This document shows positions 1 through 7,161 of a stretch of 9,331 bases of DNA, one piece after another. Under the pieces are notes generated by a model. The model made no database searches. It worked only from the letters and a program-made list of their open reading frames with translations, and was not told where the DNA came from. The DNA is from Legionella sp. (GTDB lineage: Bacteria > Pseudomonadota > Gammaproteobacteria > Legionellales > Legionellaceae): contig SCSO01000130.1 of the NCBI GenBank assembly GCA_004297865.1, positions 1 to 9,331 on the forward strand. The letters run 5' to 3'. A program made the position numbers and the translations under genes. Every line of letters starts with the position of its first letter. Positions within the stretch are counted from its first letter, which is position 1.

Positions 1-12
1 GACCCAACCTAC
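1..12 (-). repeat. Truncated REP sequence, cut by window edge
   Basis: The first bases, GACCCAACCTAC, are identical to the right arm of the complete inverted-repeat element at 7175-7186. The identity extends one base further, to an A at position 13. On the minus strand it reads GTAG followed by GTTGGGTC, which is the tetranucleotide foot and the start of the REP stem. The rest of the copy lies outside the window, so it cannot be said whether it is a single REP or half of a paired element. Confidence 0.7.
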
Positions 13-112
13 ATTCTACGATTGTTTTATCAGGTAGTTGTCTATTTCATTGCTTCCATGTTTAATTTATAATCACGCCTCGCTCACCCTCCTATGCAAA
101 TTAACAAAAAAG

Positions 113-220
113 TGGGTTTTTGCCTTGACGCATGGAGAAATGTGTTCCTATAGTGTATAAAAGTGGAGTAAAATAATAAAAAAGTGGGAAATTGTGGAGG
201 AAGTTTTTCTTCACCTGGAG
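113..220 (+). promoter_or_regulatory. Probable MraZ-binding pentamer array
   Basis: Same-strand TGGGN or TGGAG pentamers begin at 113 (TGGGT), 133 (TGGAG), 164 (TGGAG), 185 (TGGGA), 195 (TGGAG) and 216 (TGGAG). Gaps between starts are 20, 31, 21, 10 and 21 bases, all near multiples of one helical turn. MraZ proteins are known to bind TGGGN repeats separated by 5 bases (10-bp period) ahead of their own gene. The pair at 185 and 195 has exactly that arrangement. The last pentamer also contains the ribosome-binding site of mraZ. Autoregulation of the operon is inferred, and the more distant and TGGAG-type boxes are the less certain part. Confidence 0.6.
125..154 (+). promoter_or_regulatory. Sigma-70-like promoter of the dcw operon
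   Basis: A -35 element TTGACG (125-130) and a -10 element TATAGT (149-154) are separated by 18 bases. Each matches the consensus at five of six positions. Transcription would start near 161, giving a leader of about 67 bases before mraZ that contains four of the TGGGN/TGGAG boxes. An alternative -10, TATAAA at 156-161, is too far from TTGACG (25 bases). Confidence 0.6.
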
Positions 221-227
221 AAACAAC

Positions 228-686
228 ATGTTTCGTGGAATAAATGAGATCAATTTGGATACTAAAGGTCGCCTAGCGATTCCAACTCGTTACCGCAATG
301 AGTTGAGCGCTGAAGGTAGAATCCCTTTGGTTGTCACCATTGATCCCGAAGAAACCTGTTTATTACTCTACCCCGCAGCGCAATGGCAAATCATTGAAGA
401 CAATTTGCAGAAATTACCCAGCTTCAATGCCGCAGCCCGCAGAATCCAACGCTTATTAATTGGTCATGCAACGGATTTAGAAGTGGATGCCAATGGTCGC
501 ATTCTGCTGCCTAACATATTGCGAAATTATGCACGTTTGAATAAAGAAGTGGTGATGATAGGACAAGGGAATAAATTTGAAGTTTGGGATAATGAGTTAT
601 GGGGGTCTATGCGTGAACAATGGCTAGCAGAAGAAGTAGCCAGAACGGATAGCCTACCAGATGAGATGAAAACGTTTTCTTTGTAG
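228..686 (+). CDS. mraZ: Transcriptional regulator MraZ
   Basis: DNA-binding regulator of the dcw cluster, 152 residues, the same length as the Escherichia coli protein. It has the tandem SpoVT/AbrB-like halves of the family: the first DxxGR motif is DTKGR at residues 11-15, followed by LAIPTRYR, and the second is DANGR at 87-91, followed by ILLPNILRNYA. The family forms ring-shaped oligomers that bind TGGGN repeats in their own promoter. The ATG at 228 is chosen because MFRGINEINLDTKGRL is the standard family N-terminus and GGAG (217-220) lies 7 bases before it. An in-frame ATG at 192 would add 12 atypical residues and has no comparable ribosome-binding site. It is the first gene of the operon, 10 bases before rsmH. 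Confidence 0.95.
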   Translation: MFRGINEINLDTKGRLAIPTRYRNELSAEGRIPLVVTIDPEETCLLLYPAAQWQIIEDNLQKLPSFNAAARRIQRLLIGHATDLEVDANGRILLPNILRNYARLNKEVVMIGQGNKFEVWDNELWGSMREQWLAEEVARTDSLPDEMKTFSL

Positions 687-696
687 TGGTAAATAA

Positions 697-1623
697 ATGG
701 CTGTACATCAATCAGTATTGCTCAATGAAGCAATACAAGGATTAGCAATAAAAGGCGATGGTACTTATTTTGATGGTACTTTTGGTCGCGGTGGGCATAG
801 TAAAGAGATTTTAAAGCATTTAGCTGCGCAGGGAAGGTTGTTTGCAATTGATAAGGATCTAGAGGCCATACAATACGCCCAAGATCATTTTAGCCAGGAT
901 AAACGCTTCCATGTTTTTCAAGGCTCCTTTGCAAAACTTGCAGAATTTGCAAACCAAGCGCAAGTGCTAGGACAAGTTGACGGAATTTTGTTGGATTTAG
1001 GGGTTTCCTCACCCCAGCTAGATAATGCTGAAAGAGGTTTTAGTTTCATGCAACAAGGTCCCTTGGACATGCGCATGGATAGGACTCAAGGAATGAGTGC
1101 TGCAGAGTTTGTAAATACAGCAGAAGTAGAAGAGTTAGCTCAAGTGTTTAGAGTGTATGGTGAAGAACGGTTTGCTGGAAGGATAGCTCGGGCTATTGTT
1201 GAAGCGAGAAAAGCCACTCCATTTTCTACGACGCTACAATTAGCTGAAGTTGTAAAAGAAGCTAATCCTAAATGGGAAAAGCATAAACATCCTGCCACAC
1301 GCGTTTTTCAAGCCATTCGCATACATGTGAACCAAGAGCTTAATGATCTCAAAACTTGTTTAGAACAATGTTTAGAGGTACTAGCTCCAGGAGGTCGTCT
1401 AGCGGTGATTAGTTTTCACTCCTTAGAGGATCGAATAGTAAAACAATTTATGCGCGATAAAGAACAGGGGATAAGACCCCCCAAAGAAGTCCCGATGAGA
1501 TATGAAGATATGAAATCAAATTTTAAACGAATTGGTAAAGCCATAATGCCTCAGGACACTGAGGTTAAAGATAATGTAAGAGCCCGTAGTGCAGTACTTA
1601 GGATTGGGGAGAAATTAGCATGA
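697..1623 (+). CDS. rsmH: 16S rRNA (cytosine(1402)-N4)-methyltransferase RsmH
   Basis: SAM-dependent enzyme (formerly MraW) that N4-methylates C1402 of 16S rRNA in the ribosomal decoding centre. The protein has 308 residues, normal for the family. Visible motifs are the start HQSVLLNEAI (4-13), the SAM-binding loop DGTFGRGGHS (26-35), the acidic FAIDKD (49-54), ILLDLGVSSPQLD (97-109), GPLDMRMD (121-128), HPATRVFQAIRIHVNQEL (198-215) and SFHSLEDRIVK (239-249). All are family hallmarks and intact. The ribosome-binding site is weak (GTGG then TAAATAA before ATG), so translation may be coupled to mraZ, whose stop lies 10 bases upstream. Its final TGA overlaps the ftsL start in an ATGA tetranucleotide. 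Confidence 0.97.
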   Translation: MAVHQSVLLNEAIQGLAIKGDGTYFDGTFGRGGHSKEILKHLAAQGRLFAIDKDLEAIQYAQDHFSQDKRFHVFQGSFAKLAEFANQAQVLGQVDGILLDLGVSSPQLDNAERGFSFMQQGPLDMRMDRTQGMSAAEFVNTAEVEELAQVFRVYGEERFAGRIARAIVEARKATPFSTTLQLAEVVKEANPKWEKHKHPATRVFQAIRIHVNQELNDLKTCLEQCLEVLAPGGRLAVISFHSLEDRIVKQFMRDKEQGIRPPKEVPMRYEDMKSNFKRIGKAIMPQDTEVKDNVRARSAVLRIGEKLA

Positions 1624-1958
1624 ACGCTGCAGCAAAAGTTATCAATCAAGGTAATTTATTTAATGGACAATTGGCAGATATGCACATGTCAAAATCATTG
1701 TATATGTTAATCGCGTTGTTAGCTGCTGTGCTACTAAGTGCTTTAGCCGTGATTTACAGTACTAATTCATATCGGTCTACTTTTAGCCAGCTGGAACAAG
1801 AAGAACAACAAAACCACCACTTGCAATTACAATGGGGTCAGTTATTACTAGAGCAAGCTAGTCTTGCAACTCCTGCGCGAGTGGAAGAAATGGCAATTAA
1901 AAAATTAAAAATGACTTTGCCAAATGTTAAAAACACTTTCTTGTTACATGCGCAATGA
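1620..1958 (+). CDS. ftsL: Cell division protein FtsL
   Basis: Small bitopic inner-membrane protein of the divisome. In the family it pairs with FtsB and FtsQ and helps activate FtsW-FtsI septal synthesis. The 112 residues show the expected layout: a short cytoplasmic segment (1-25), one membrane helix (about 26-46, SLYMLIALLAAVLLSALAVIY), then a periplasmic coiled-coil stretch with spaced leucines (about 55-80) and a C-terminal PARVEEMAIKKLKMTLP segment (85-101) typical of FtsL. The sequence is poorly conserved in this family, so topology and position between rsmH and ftsI carry the call. The start at 1620 has GGGGAG (1606-1611) 8 bases upstream and a 4-base overlap with rsmH. In-frame Met21 or Met23 are possible but less well supported. 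Confidence 0.92.
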   Translation: MNAAAKVINQGNLFNGQLADMHMSKSLYMLIALLAAVLLSALAVIYSTNSYRSTFSQLEQEEQQNHHLQLQWGQLLLEQASLATPARVEEMAIKKLKMTLPNVKNTFLLHAQ

Positions 1959-1995
1959 TTAACTTTCTTCATTTTGAAGATTTGAGTAGTGAGCT

Positions 1996-3660
1996 ATGAA
2001 AAAATCGCGCCATCTTGCTAGGCTAATGATCGTTGCTGCCTTTTTCACTGTCATTTTGCTTATCTTGATATGGCGCATGTTAGATCTCACGGTTTTACAC
2101 CGCCAATTTTTGCAAGGCCAAGGTAATGCTCGCAGTTTGCGTACCGTAGCCATTCCTGCTTATCGTGGCATGATCACCGACCGCAATGGCACGCCTTTGG
2201 CGATTAGCACTCCAGTTGAATCCGTTTGGGTAAATCCCAAAGAATTTTCGCCTGATGAAGATCAATTCATGCAGTTAGCTAAATATCTTAATTTAACGCC
2301 TAAAAGTTTAAGTCGAAAAATTGTCGATGCGGAAAATAAAGAATTTCTCTATTTACAAAGACAGTTACCCCCAACGCTTTCTAAAAAAATTGAAGCCTTA
2401 AAAATTCCGGGCATCAATTTCCAAAAAGAGTTTAAACGCTACTATCCAGACTCCGATAGTATTTCCCAATTGATAGGGTTTACTAATGTTGATGATCAAG
2501 GCTTGGAAGGTATTGAGTTGGCCTACCAAGATTGGTTAATGGGCGTAGTAGGTAAAAAAAGGGTGATTAAAGATCGCACCGGCCGGATTATCGAAGAATT
2601 AGGCGTATTAAAAGAACCACGCCCCGGTCATGAATTGGCTTTGAGCATCGATCGTCGTTTGCAATACTTGGCTTACAGTGAATTATATAAAACCGTAGAA
2701 GAATTTGCGGCTAAATCCGGAACGGTAGTGGTGTTAGATACCGAAAACGGAGAAATTTTGGCTATGGCCAATGTGCCTTCGTATAATCCTAACTCACGTG
2801 GTCGTTATGATCGCGAAAGTTATAGAAACCGAGCGTTAACTGATACCTTCGAACCAGGTTCTGTCATTAAACCGTTTAGTATTGCCAGCGCATTAGAAAC
2901 AGGGCTGTTTACCCCAGACACCATTATTGATACCAACCCGAGTTGGATGACGGTGCATGGTAGAACGGTCCGCGATATCCACAATTACGGTGTTTTAGAT
3001 GTTACCGGCGTGCTCCAACACTCGAGTAACGTTGGCGTAACCAAAATGGTTTTAGCCAGCCCACCCGAACAATTAATCGGTCTTTTACAACGTTGTGGTT
3101 TTGCTCAACGTACAGAAAGTGCTTATCCTGGCGAGAGTGAAGGGGGCATGGTCAAGGTGAAAGATGCCAATCCTTTCGTATTAGCGACTTTAGGTTTTGG
3201 TTATGGTGTTTCCGTGACGGCTTTACAACTTGCGAAAGCGGGTTTAGTGTTTGCAAACAAAGGTCAGTTACGGCCAGTAACCCTCATTCATAATGATACC
3301 AGCAATCCGCCAGTCCAAGTCATCCAAACCAAAACTGCAGAACAAGTATTAAGTATGATGGAAGCGGTATTAAGTAAAGAAGGAACAGGTCGTGATGCGC
3401 GAGTTCCTGGTTATCGGGTGGCGGGAAAAACTGGGACGGCGCGAGTTGCGGGTAAAGATGGTTATAAAGATCGACGTTATACCGCCAGTTTTATGGGCAT
3501 AGCGCCAGTATCCAAACCCAAATTTATAGTTGTAGTCGTGATTCATGAACCTTCCCGCAAAGGATACTATGCAGCAGCAGTTGCCGCACCATTATTTTCT
3601 AAAGTGATGGCAGGGGCCTTACGATTATTTAATGTACCTACTGATGATACAACCGCTTAA
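1996..3660 (+). CDS. ftsI: Septal peptidoglycan transpeptidase FtsI (PBP3)
   Basis: Class B penicillin-binding protein that cross-links septal peptidoglycan with FtsW, anchored in the inner membrane facing the periplasm; a beta-lactam target. It has 554 residues. There is one N-terminal membrane anchor (about 11-30), then the pedestal/dimerisation domain opening with RGMITDRNG (57-65), then the transpeptidase domain. The three catalytic motifs are intact: SVIK (nucleophile Ser289, Lys292), SSN (343-345) and KTGT (478-481). It ends at LFNVPTD and a few more residues, shorter than the E. coli protein, which carries a removable C-terminal tail. The start follows GAGTAGTGAGCT, with GAG-type complementarity at 1984-1993. 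A 37-base gap separates it from ftsL, and murE follows 18 bases downstream. Confidence 0.97.
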   Translation: MKKSRHLARLMIVAAFFTVILLILIWRMLDLTVLHRQFLQGQGNARSLRTVAIPAYRGMITDRNGTPLAISTPVESVWVNPKEFSPDEDQFMQLAKYLNLTPKSLSRKIVDAENKEFLYLQRQLPPTLSKKIEALKIPGINFQKEFKRYYPDSDSISQLIGFTNVDDQGLEGIELAYQDWLMGVVGKKRVIKDRTGRIIEELGVLKEPRPGHELALSIDRRLQYLAYSELYKTVEEFAAKSGTVVVLDTENGEILAMANVPSYNPNSRGRYDRESYRNRALTDTFEPGSVIKPFSIASALETGLFTPDTIIDTNPSWMTVHGRTVRDIHNYGVLDVTGVLQHSSNVGVTKMVLASPPEQLIGLLQRCGFAQRTESAYPGESEGGMVKVKDANPFVLATLGFGYGVSVTALQLAKAGLVFANKGQLRPVTLIHNDTSNPPVQVIQTKTAEQVLSMMEAVLSKEGTGRDARVPGYRVAGKTGTARVAGKDGYKDRRYTASFMGIAPVSKPKFIVVVVIHEPSRKGYYAAAVAAPLFSKVMAGALRLFNVPTDDTTA

Positions 3661-3678
3661 TGAACCTAGGACAAGATA

Positions 3679-5130
3679 ATGAACTTATCCGAACTATTAA
3701 AACCTTGGCTTAAAACTGAATTAGCGCATGATTGTATTGTACAAGGTTTACAGAATGATAGTCGCTCAATCCAAACAGGTGATTTGTTTATCGCCTATCC
3801 AGGTGCAGCAGCGGATGGTCGGCAATTTATTAATAAAGCAATTAGTGCAGGCGCAGTAGCCATTGCCTATGAGCCGGCGCATTTTGATACGGCTAATTTA
3901 CCTAAAGAAATACCCTGCGTAGCCATTCCACAGTTAGCAGAATACTTAGGAGCGGTTGCGAAACGCTTTTATAAAAATCCTAGCGCGAACATGCAGGTTA
4001 TTGGCGTGACAGGAACTAATGGTAAAACCACAATTGCCTATCAATTAGCGCAAGCCCATTCACTGTTAGGCCATAAGTCGGCTTACATAGGCACAATAGG
4101 GGAGGGAGAGGTTAATGCATTAAAACCTTTGAATATCACTACTCCGGATGCTTTATGCCTGCAAAAATTAATGCATGAATACCAACAGCAAGGCATTGAA
4201 TACGTGTGCATGGAGGTCTCTTCACACGCTTTAAGTCAACATCGAGTCGATGCGATAGAGTTTAATCAAGCTTTATATACTAATTTAACTTTAGATCATT
4301 TGGACTATCATCACACCATGGAAGAATATGGTGCTGCTAAAGCTTTATTATTCGCACGGCCCGAATTGCAATATGCCATTGTGAATCAAGACGATCCTTA
4401 TCATCAGCTGATGCAAGATGTGATTAAACCACAAGTAAAAGTATTAACTTATGGTTTGCATGACCAAGCAGAAATCAGGGCAGTCGATTGGCACATGGAC
4501 ATACAAGGTACAACGATTAACACGCATTCACCATGGGGTGAACATAGCATACAAATCCAAGCCTTGGGGCAATTTAATATCTACAATAGCCTCGCTATTT
4601 TTACGAGTTTATTGGCAAGTGGTTACTCTATAGAACAAGTCGTTCACGTCATGAAGCAATTAAAATCGGCTCCAGGCCGTATGGAAATTGTGGCCAGCAA
4701 ACCCTATGTGTTAGTGGATTACGCGCATACTCCGGATGCATTGGAAAATGTCCTCACTACCTTAAATCAAATTAAACAAGGGCGTTTATGGGTGGTTTTT
4801 GGTTGTGGTGGTGATAGAGACAAAAGCAAACGCCCTATTATGGGCAAGGTCGCTAGCCTTTATGCGGATAAAATAGTAGTGACCAGTGATAATCCTCGCA
4901 GTGAAGTGCCCGATTTAATTATCGAGGATATTGTTCAAGGCATCCCGTCTACTATTTCAGTCACCAAACAAGCCAATAGAGAAGAAGCGATTCATTTTGC
5001 TTTAAGTGAAGCAGCTCAAGACGATATTATTCTCATTGCTGGAAAAGGGCATGAGGCTTATCAACAAATCGGACAAGTAAAACACAAATTTTCTGATCAA
5101 GAAGTAGTAAAACGTTTGCTATCTCAATAG
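3679..5130 (+). CDS. murE: UDP-MurNAc-L-Ala-D-Glu:meso-diaminopimelate ligase MurE
   Basis: Cytoplasmic ATP-dependent Mur ligase that adds the third stem-peptide residue to UDP-MurNAc-dipeptide. The 483 residues contain the full family architecture: an N-terminal UDP-binding domain with NDSRSIQTGDLFIAYPG (26-42), the ATP-binding loop GVTGTNGKTT (109-118), the EVSSHAL segment (179-185), a lysine in YGAAKALLF (Lys221) corresponding to the carbamylated lysine of the family, and the C-terminal domain with DYAHTPDALE (347-356). DNPRSE (404-409) is the signature for meso-diaminopimelate rather than lysine, as expected for a Gram-negative cell. The start is preceded by AGG (3668-3670) at 8 bases. 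In most gammaproteobacteria murF comes next; here it does not. Confidence 0.97.
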   Translation: MNLSELLKPWLKTELAHDCIVQGLQNDSRSIQTGDLFIAYPGAAADGRQFINKAISAGAVAIAYEPAHFDTANLPKEIPCVAIPQLAEYLGAVAKRFYKNPSANMQVIGVTGTNGKTTIAYQLAQAHSLLGHKSAYIGTIGEGEVNALKPLNITTPDALCLQKLMHEYQQQGIEYVCMEVSSHALSQHRVDAIEFNQALYTNLTLDHLDYHHTMEEYGAAKALLFARPELQYAIVNQDDPYHQLMQDVIKPQVKVLTYGLHDQAEIRAVDWHMDIQGTTINTHSPWGEHSIQIQALGQFNIYNSLAIFTSLLASGYSIEQVVHVMKQLKSAPGRMEIVASKPYVLVDYAHTPDALENVLTTLNQIKQGRLWVVFGCGGDRDKSKRPIMGKVASLYADKIVVTSDNPRSEVPDLIIEDIVQGIPSTISVTKQANREEAIHFALSEAAQDDIILIAGKGHEAYQQIGQVKHKFSDQEVVKRLLSQ

Positions 5131-5189
5131 GTTAGTGATAATAACTCCTCATTTTTGCTCATGTTTTGTGCTAATCGGATTGTTTATAC

Positions 5190-5195
5190 TATAAT
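5190..5195 (+). promoter_or_regulatory. Candidate -10 element upstream of the HAD gene
   Basis: A perfect TATAAT lies at 5190-5195, overlapping a second -10-like TATACT at 5185-5190, in an AT-rich gap after murE. The -35 region is poor: TTGTGC at 5166-5171 matches only the TTG half, with an 18-base spacer. Transcription would begin near 5202, about 22 bases before the ATG at 5224. This would give the two following genes a promoter separate from the dcw operon. No clear terminator hairpin is seen between murE and this site, so read-through is also possible. Confidence 0.4.
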
Positions 5196-5223
5196 TTCAG
5201 TATATGGTCTTTTCGAGCAACAC

Positions 5224-6105
5224 ATGCCTGAATTCCTCGTATTTTCTGATTTTGATGGAACTATAACCAACCTAGGTGGTAGGCAAGCTGTATATTCCCC
5301 CTTTTATACTTCTTTACAAACCAATCCAGAGGTTGGATATTCCCAAGCTGCATTTAAGAGTAGTGCTGAAGTTCAAGCTCTTTTTAAACAAGCAGATAAG
5401 AGGGATTCTACCTTTAGAGACACATTCCTTCCTTCTGCTAAAGCGCAAGCGTGTCTCCATGATTTACTTGCACAAGATAATGTGGAGTTTGTGATAGTAA
5501 GCAGAAATCGCAAAGAATACATTTTAGAAATGCTCACCTATCTAAAATTTAAAGCTCCTGAACTTGAAAAATTAAAGATATATGATTGTGAGGATCTGGC
5601 AAATGGCAAAGGTGGTGTAGTGGCCGATCATCTTCAAAAAAAAGCTAATGAAGGTACATTAGAAGAGGTAAGTCAAATCAAAGTTTATGATGATGATCCA
5701 GCAGATTTTGGGATGATGATGAATGGAGTTACAGCCTCACTAGGAGTTGACTCAGAAATATTGTTAAGTGGAGAAAATGCCTCTACAGGAAAATTTGATT
5801 GGGAGGCTATAGGGGAGTCAATACCTTTACCAGTTATTCGCATAGATACCACATTTGCAAAAATTGCTCAACCTAAGCTTACGAATGTGGAATATTTAGA
5901 TGATGACCTATGCACAGCTGAAAATAAAACTACTAAGGGTTTTTTAGCTACTCTAGTAGAAGCCTTAAAAAATTTAAAAGAAGCTGTGAGCAATTTGGTC
6001 AGTGATTTTAAAGAAAGGCTGCAGGGTCATAAAGAACAAAAACCAGAACGAACTCCCGCTGAAGAATATTTAGAAGATGATAACCAAACCCCTGGATCAC
6101 CCTAA
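5224..6105 (+). CDS. HAD-fold hydrolase-like protein with acidic C-terminal tail; candidate effector
   Basis: Not recognised as a named gene. The N-terminal domain (about 1-185) carries haloacid-dehalogenase superfamily motifs in order: DFDGT (Asp9, Asp11), FVIVSRN with Ser93, Lys129 in NGKGG, and VYDDDPADF with Asp156-158. About 75 residues between motifs I and II could form a cap. The catalytic set looks complete, so phosphatase-type chemistry is plausible; the substrate is unknown. The C-terminal part has an amphipathic, probably coiled helix (about 238-268) and a Pro/Glu/Asp-rich tail (271-293). Such acidic ends (E-block type) occur in Dot/Icm type IV effectors of Legionella and Coxiella; effector status is inferred. 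The ATG at 5224 is chosen because the earlier in-frame ATG at 5155 lies upstream of the TATAAT, adds 23 residues atypical of the fold, and would not put DFDGT near the N-terminus. The ribosome-binding site is weak (GAGCAACAC). Confidence 0.75.
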   Translation: MPEFLVFSDFDGTITNLGGRQAVYSPFYTSLQTNPEVGYSQAAFKSSAEVQALFKQADKRDSTFRDTFLPSAKAQACLHDLLAQDNVEFVIVSRNRKEYILEMLTYLKFKAPELEKLKIYDCEDLANGKGGVVADHLQKKANEGTLEEVSQIKVYDDDPADFGMMMNGVTASLGVDSEILLSGENASTGKFDWEAIGESIPLPVIRIDTTFAKIAQPKLTNVEYLDDDLCTAENKTTKGFLATLVEALKNLKEAVSNLVSDFKERLQGHKEQKPERTPAEEYLEDDNQTPGSP

Positions 6106-6118
6106 TCGGAGTTAATGC

Positions 6119-7111
6119 ATGGAATCTTCTAAAGTCGCCTATGCTGATCTAGAAAAAAATGCCAATTCTTTTTATTGGAATGATAAAAAGAAACCCCGAG
6201 AAGATTTAGTCAATATTCGTCTGCTTTCACGTTGGGATCTGGATTTACAAAATTTAGATGAAAGTATGATGATAAAAATGTTAGGTGTTGCCCAGCATAA
6301 TCAATTGGATTGGTTAAAAAACGGTATTGAAGGGAATATTCCTTTACATCTGGTTCATCCAGAGGGTCATACCGTTTTGACAATTGCTAGCCAATCTGGG
6401 GCTCGTGATGTGGTAGAATATTTATTAGATCTAGGATTAAATCCTGCCTTTCACGCAGAAAAAGGAATGCAATACAATGCCTACTTTGCAGCTTGTGCTG
6501 GGGGGCAGTTTGCTATAATTGATTATCTATTAAAACATCCTAATCAACAAATCACTTTAGAGATGCGTGAGCCGCGACATCATCAGTCCGGGTTGCAAAT
6601 TGCAGTGCATAATCTGCGTTTTGCTTGTGCTAAACAAATGATTCAAAATTATCCTGATGTGTTAACTTTACTGGATAAATTAAATCGTTCAGTAATGGCT
6701 ACTTTTTTAAGTATTTTTGTGACATCAACTTTTAATAATCACATTGAGGGTAAAGGGCTTGAGCCGCAAATGGAAGACTGTGGTTTATTTCTTTTAAATT
6801 ATGAAAACCCATTTACACCTATTGCTCAAAATGCAATGCCTGCAATGCAGGTGGTTCTACAGTCGGCTAGTGCCTCTTTTCATAAAGCCAATCCTGATCA
6901 ATTAATGAGTCCTTTAAATGCCATCAGAACCATTCATTTGGCCTGTCCTAAATTGGGAGAGGCATTATTTAATTTGGCTCAGCAAAATCCTCATGGCAGG
7001 ATGGAATATCATTTTATAAAACATTCTGAAAAACACTTCGCTGATGTAAAGACAGTAAGAGAACACATCGCTAAATTAAAAAAAGATAAACCTGAGTCAG
7101 AAAGTAAGTAG
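6119..7111 (+). CDS. Ankyrin-repeat protein; candidate effector
   Basis: Not recognised as a named gene. The 330-residue protein has no signal peptide or membrane helix. Ankyrin-type helix pairs are visible at about 80-109 (EGHTVLTIASQSGARDVVEYLL then DLGLNP), 117-145 (YNAYFAACAGGQFAIIDYLL), and a degenerate third at about 153-182. The N-terminal 75 residues and C-terminal 150 residues match nothing I can name. Ankyrin repeats mediate protein binding, and proteins of this build are frequent among secreted effectors of intracellular bacteria; secretion is inferred. The tail is short and charged (KKDKPESESK). The start has GGAG (6108-6111) 7 bases upstream and lies 13 bases after the HAD gene, so the two are probably co-transcribed. 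The TAG stop at 7109-7111 is part of the GTAG foot of the adjoining REP element, so the present C-terminus may have been set by its insertion. Confidence 0.8.
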   Translation: MESSKVAYADLEKNANSFYWNDKKKPREDLVNIRLLSRWDLDLQNLDESMMIKMLGVAQHNQLDWLKNGIEGNIPLHLVHPEGHTVLTIASQSGARDVVEYLLDLGLNPAFHAEKGMQYNAYFAACAGGQFAIIDYLLKHPNQQITLEMREPRHHQSGLQIAVHNLRFACAKQMIQNYPDVLTLLDKLNRSVMATFLSIFVTSTFNNHIEGKGLEPQMEDCGLFLLNYENPFTPIAQNAMPAMQVVLQSASASFHKANPDQLMSPLNAIRTIHLACPKLGEALFNLAQQNPHGRMEYHFIKHSEKHFADVKTVREHIAKLKKDKPESESK

Positions 7112-7132
7112 GTTGGGTCATTTTGACCCAAC
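7108..7132 (+). repeat. REP unit, left copy
   Basis: GTAG foot at 7108-7111, stem GTTGGGTCA at 7112-7120, loop TTT, stem TGACCCAAC at 7124-7132. The TAG of the foot is the stop codon of the ankyrin-repeat gene. Confidence 0.85.
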
Positions 7133-7161
7133 ATGGATCTTGATGGTAGAAGAGGATCGTT

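Noticed and set aside
105..122. CAAAAA...TTTTTG inverted repeat as a terminator
   Set aside because: A six-base AT-only stem is too weak, and it lies just ahead of the dcw promoter.
192..227. Upstream in-frame ATG extending mraZ by 12 residues
   Set aside because: The extension is not part of the MraZ family N-terminus, and the ATG at 228 has GGAG at 7 bases.
1959..2153. Minus-strand 64-codon open frame at the start of ftsI
   Set aside because: It is antisense to the well-supported ftsI coding sequence, with no recognisable product or start signals.
4451..4633. Plus-strand 60-codon frame inside murE
   Set aside because: Alternative-frame shadow within an intact MurE.
5155..5223. Upstream in-frame ATG extending the HAD protein by 23 residues
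   Set aside because: It lies upstream of the TATAAT element and would bury the DFDGT motif well inside the chain; the ATG at 5224 gives a standard HAD N-terminus.
5276..5494. Plus-strand 72-codon frame inside the HAD gene
   Set aside because: Out-of-frame overlap with the HAD motifs; no independent support.
7108..7132. REP hairpin as a classic intrinsic terminator
   Set aside because: No run of T follows the stem on either strand; some transcript-end role remains possible.
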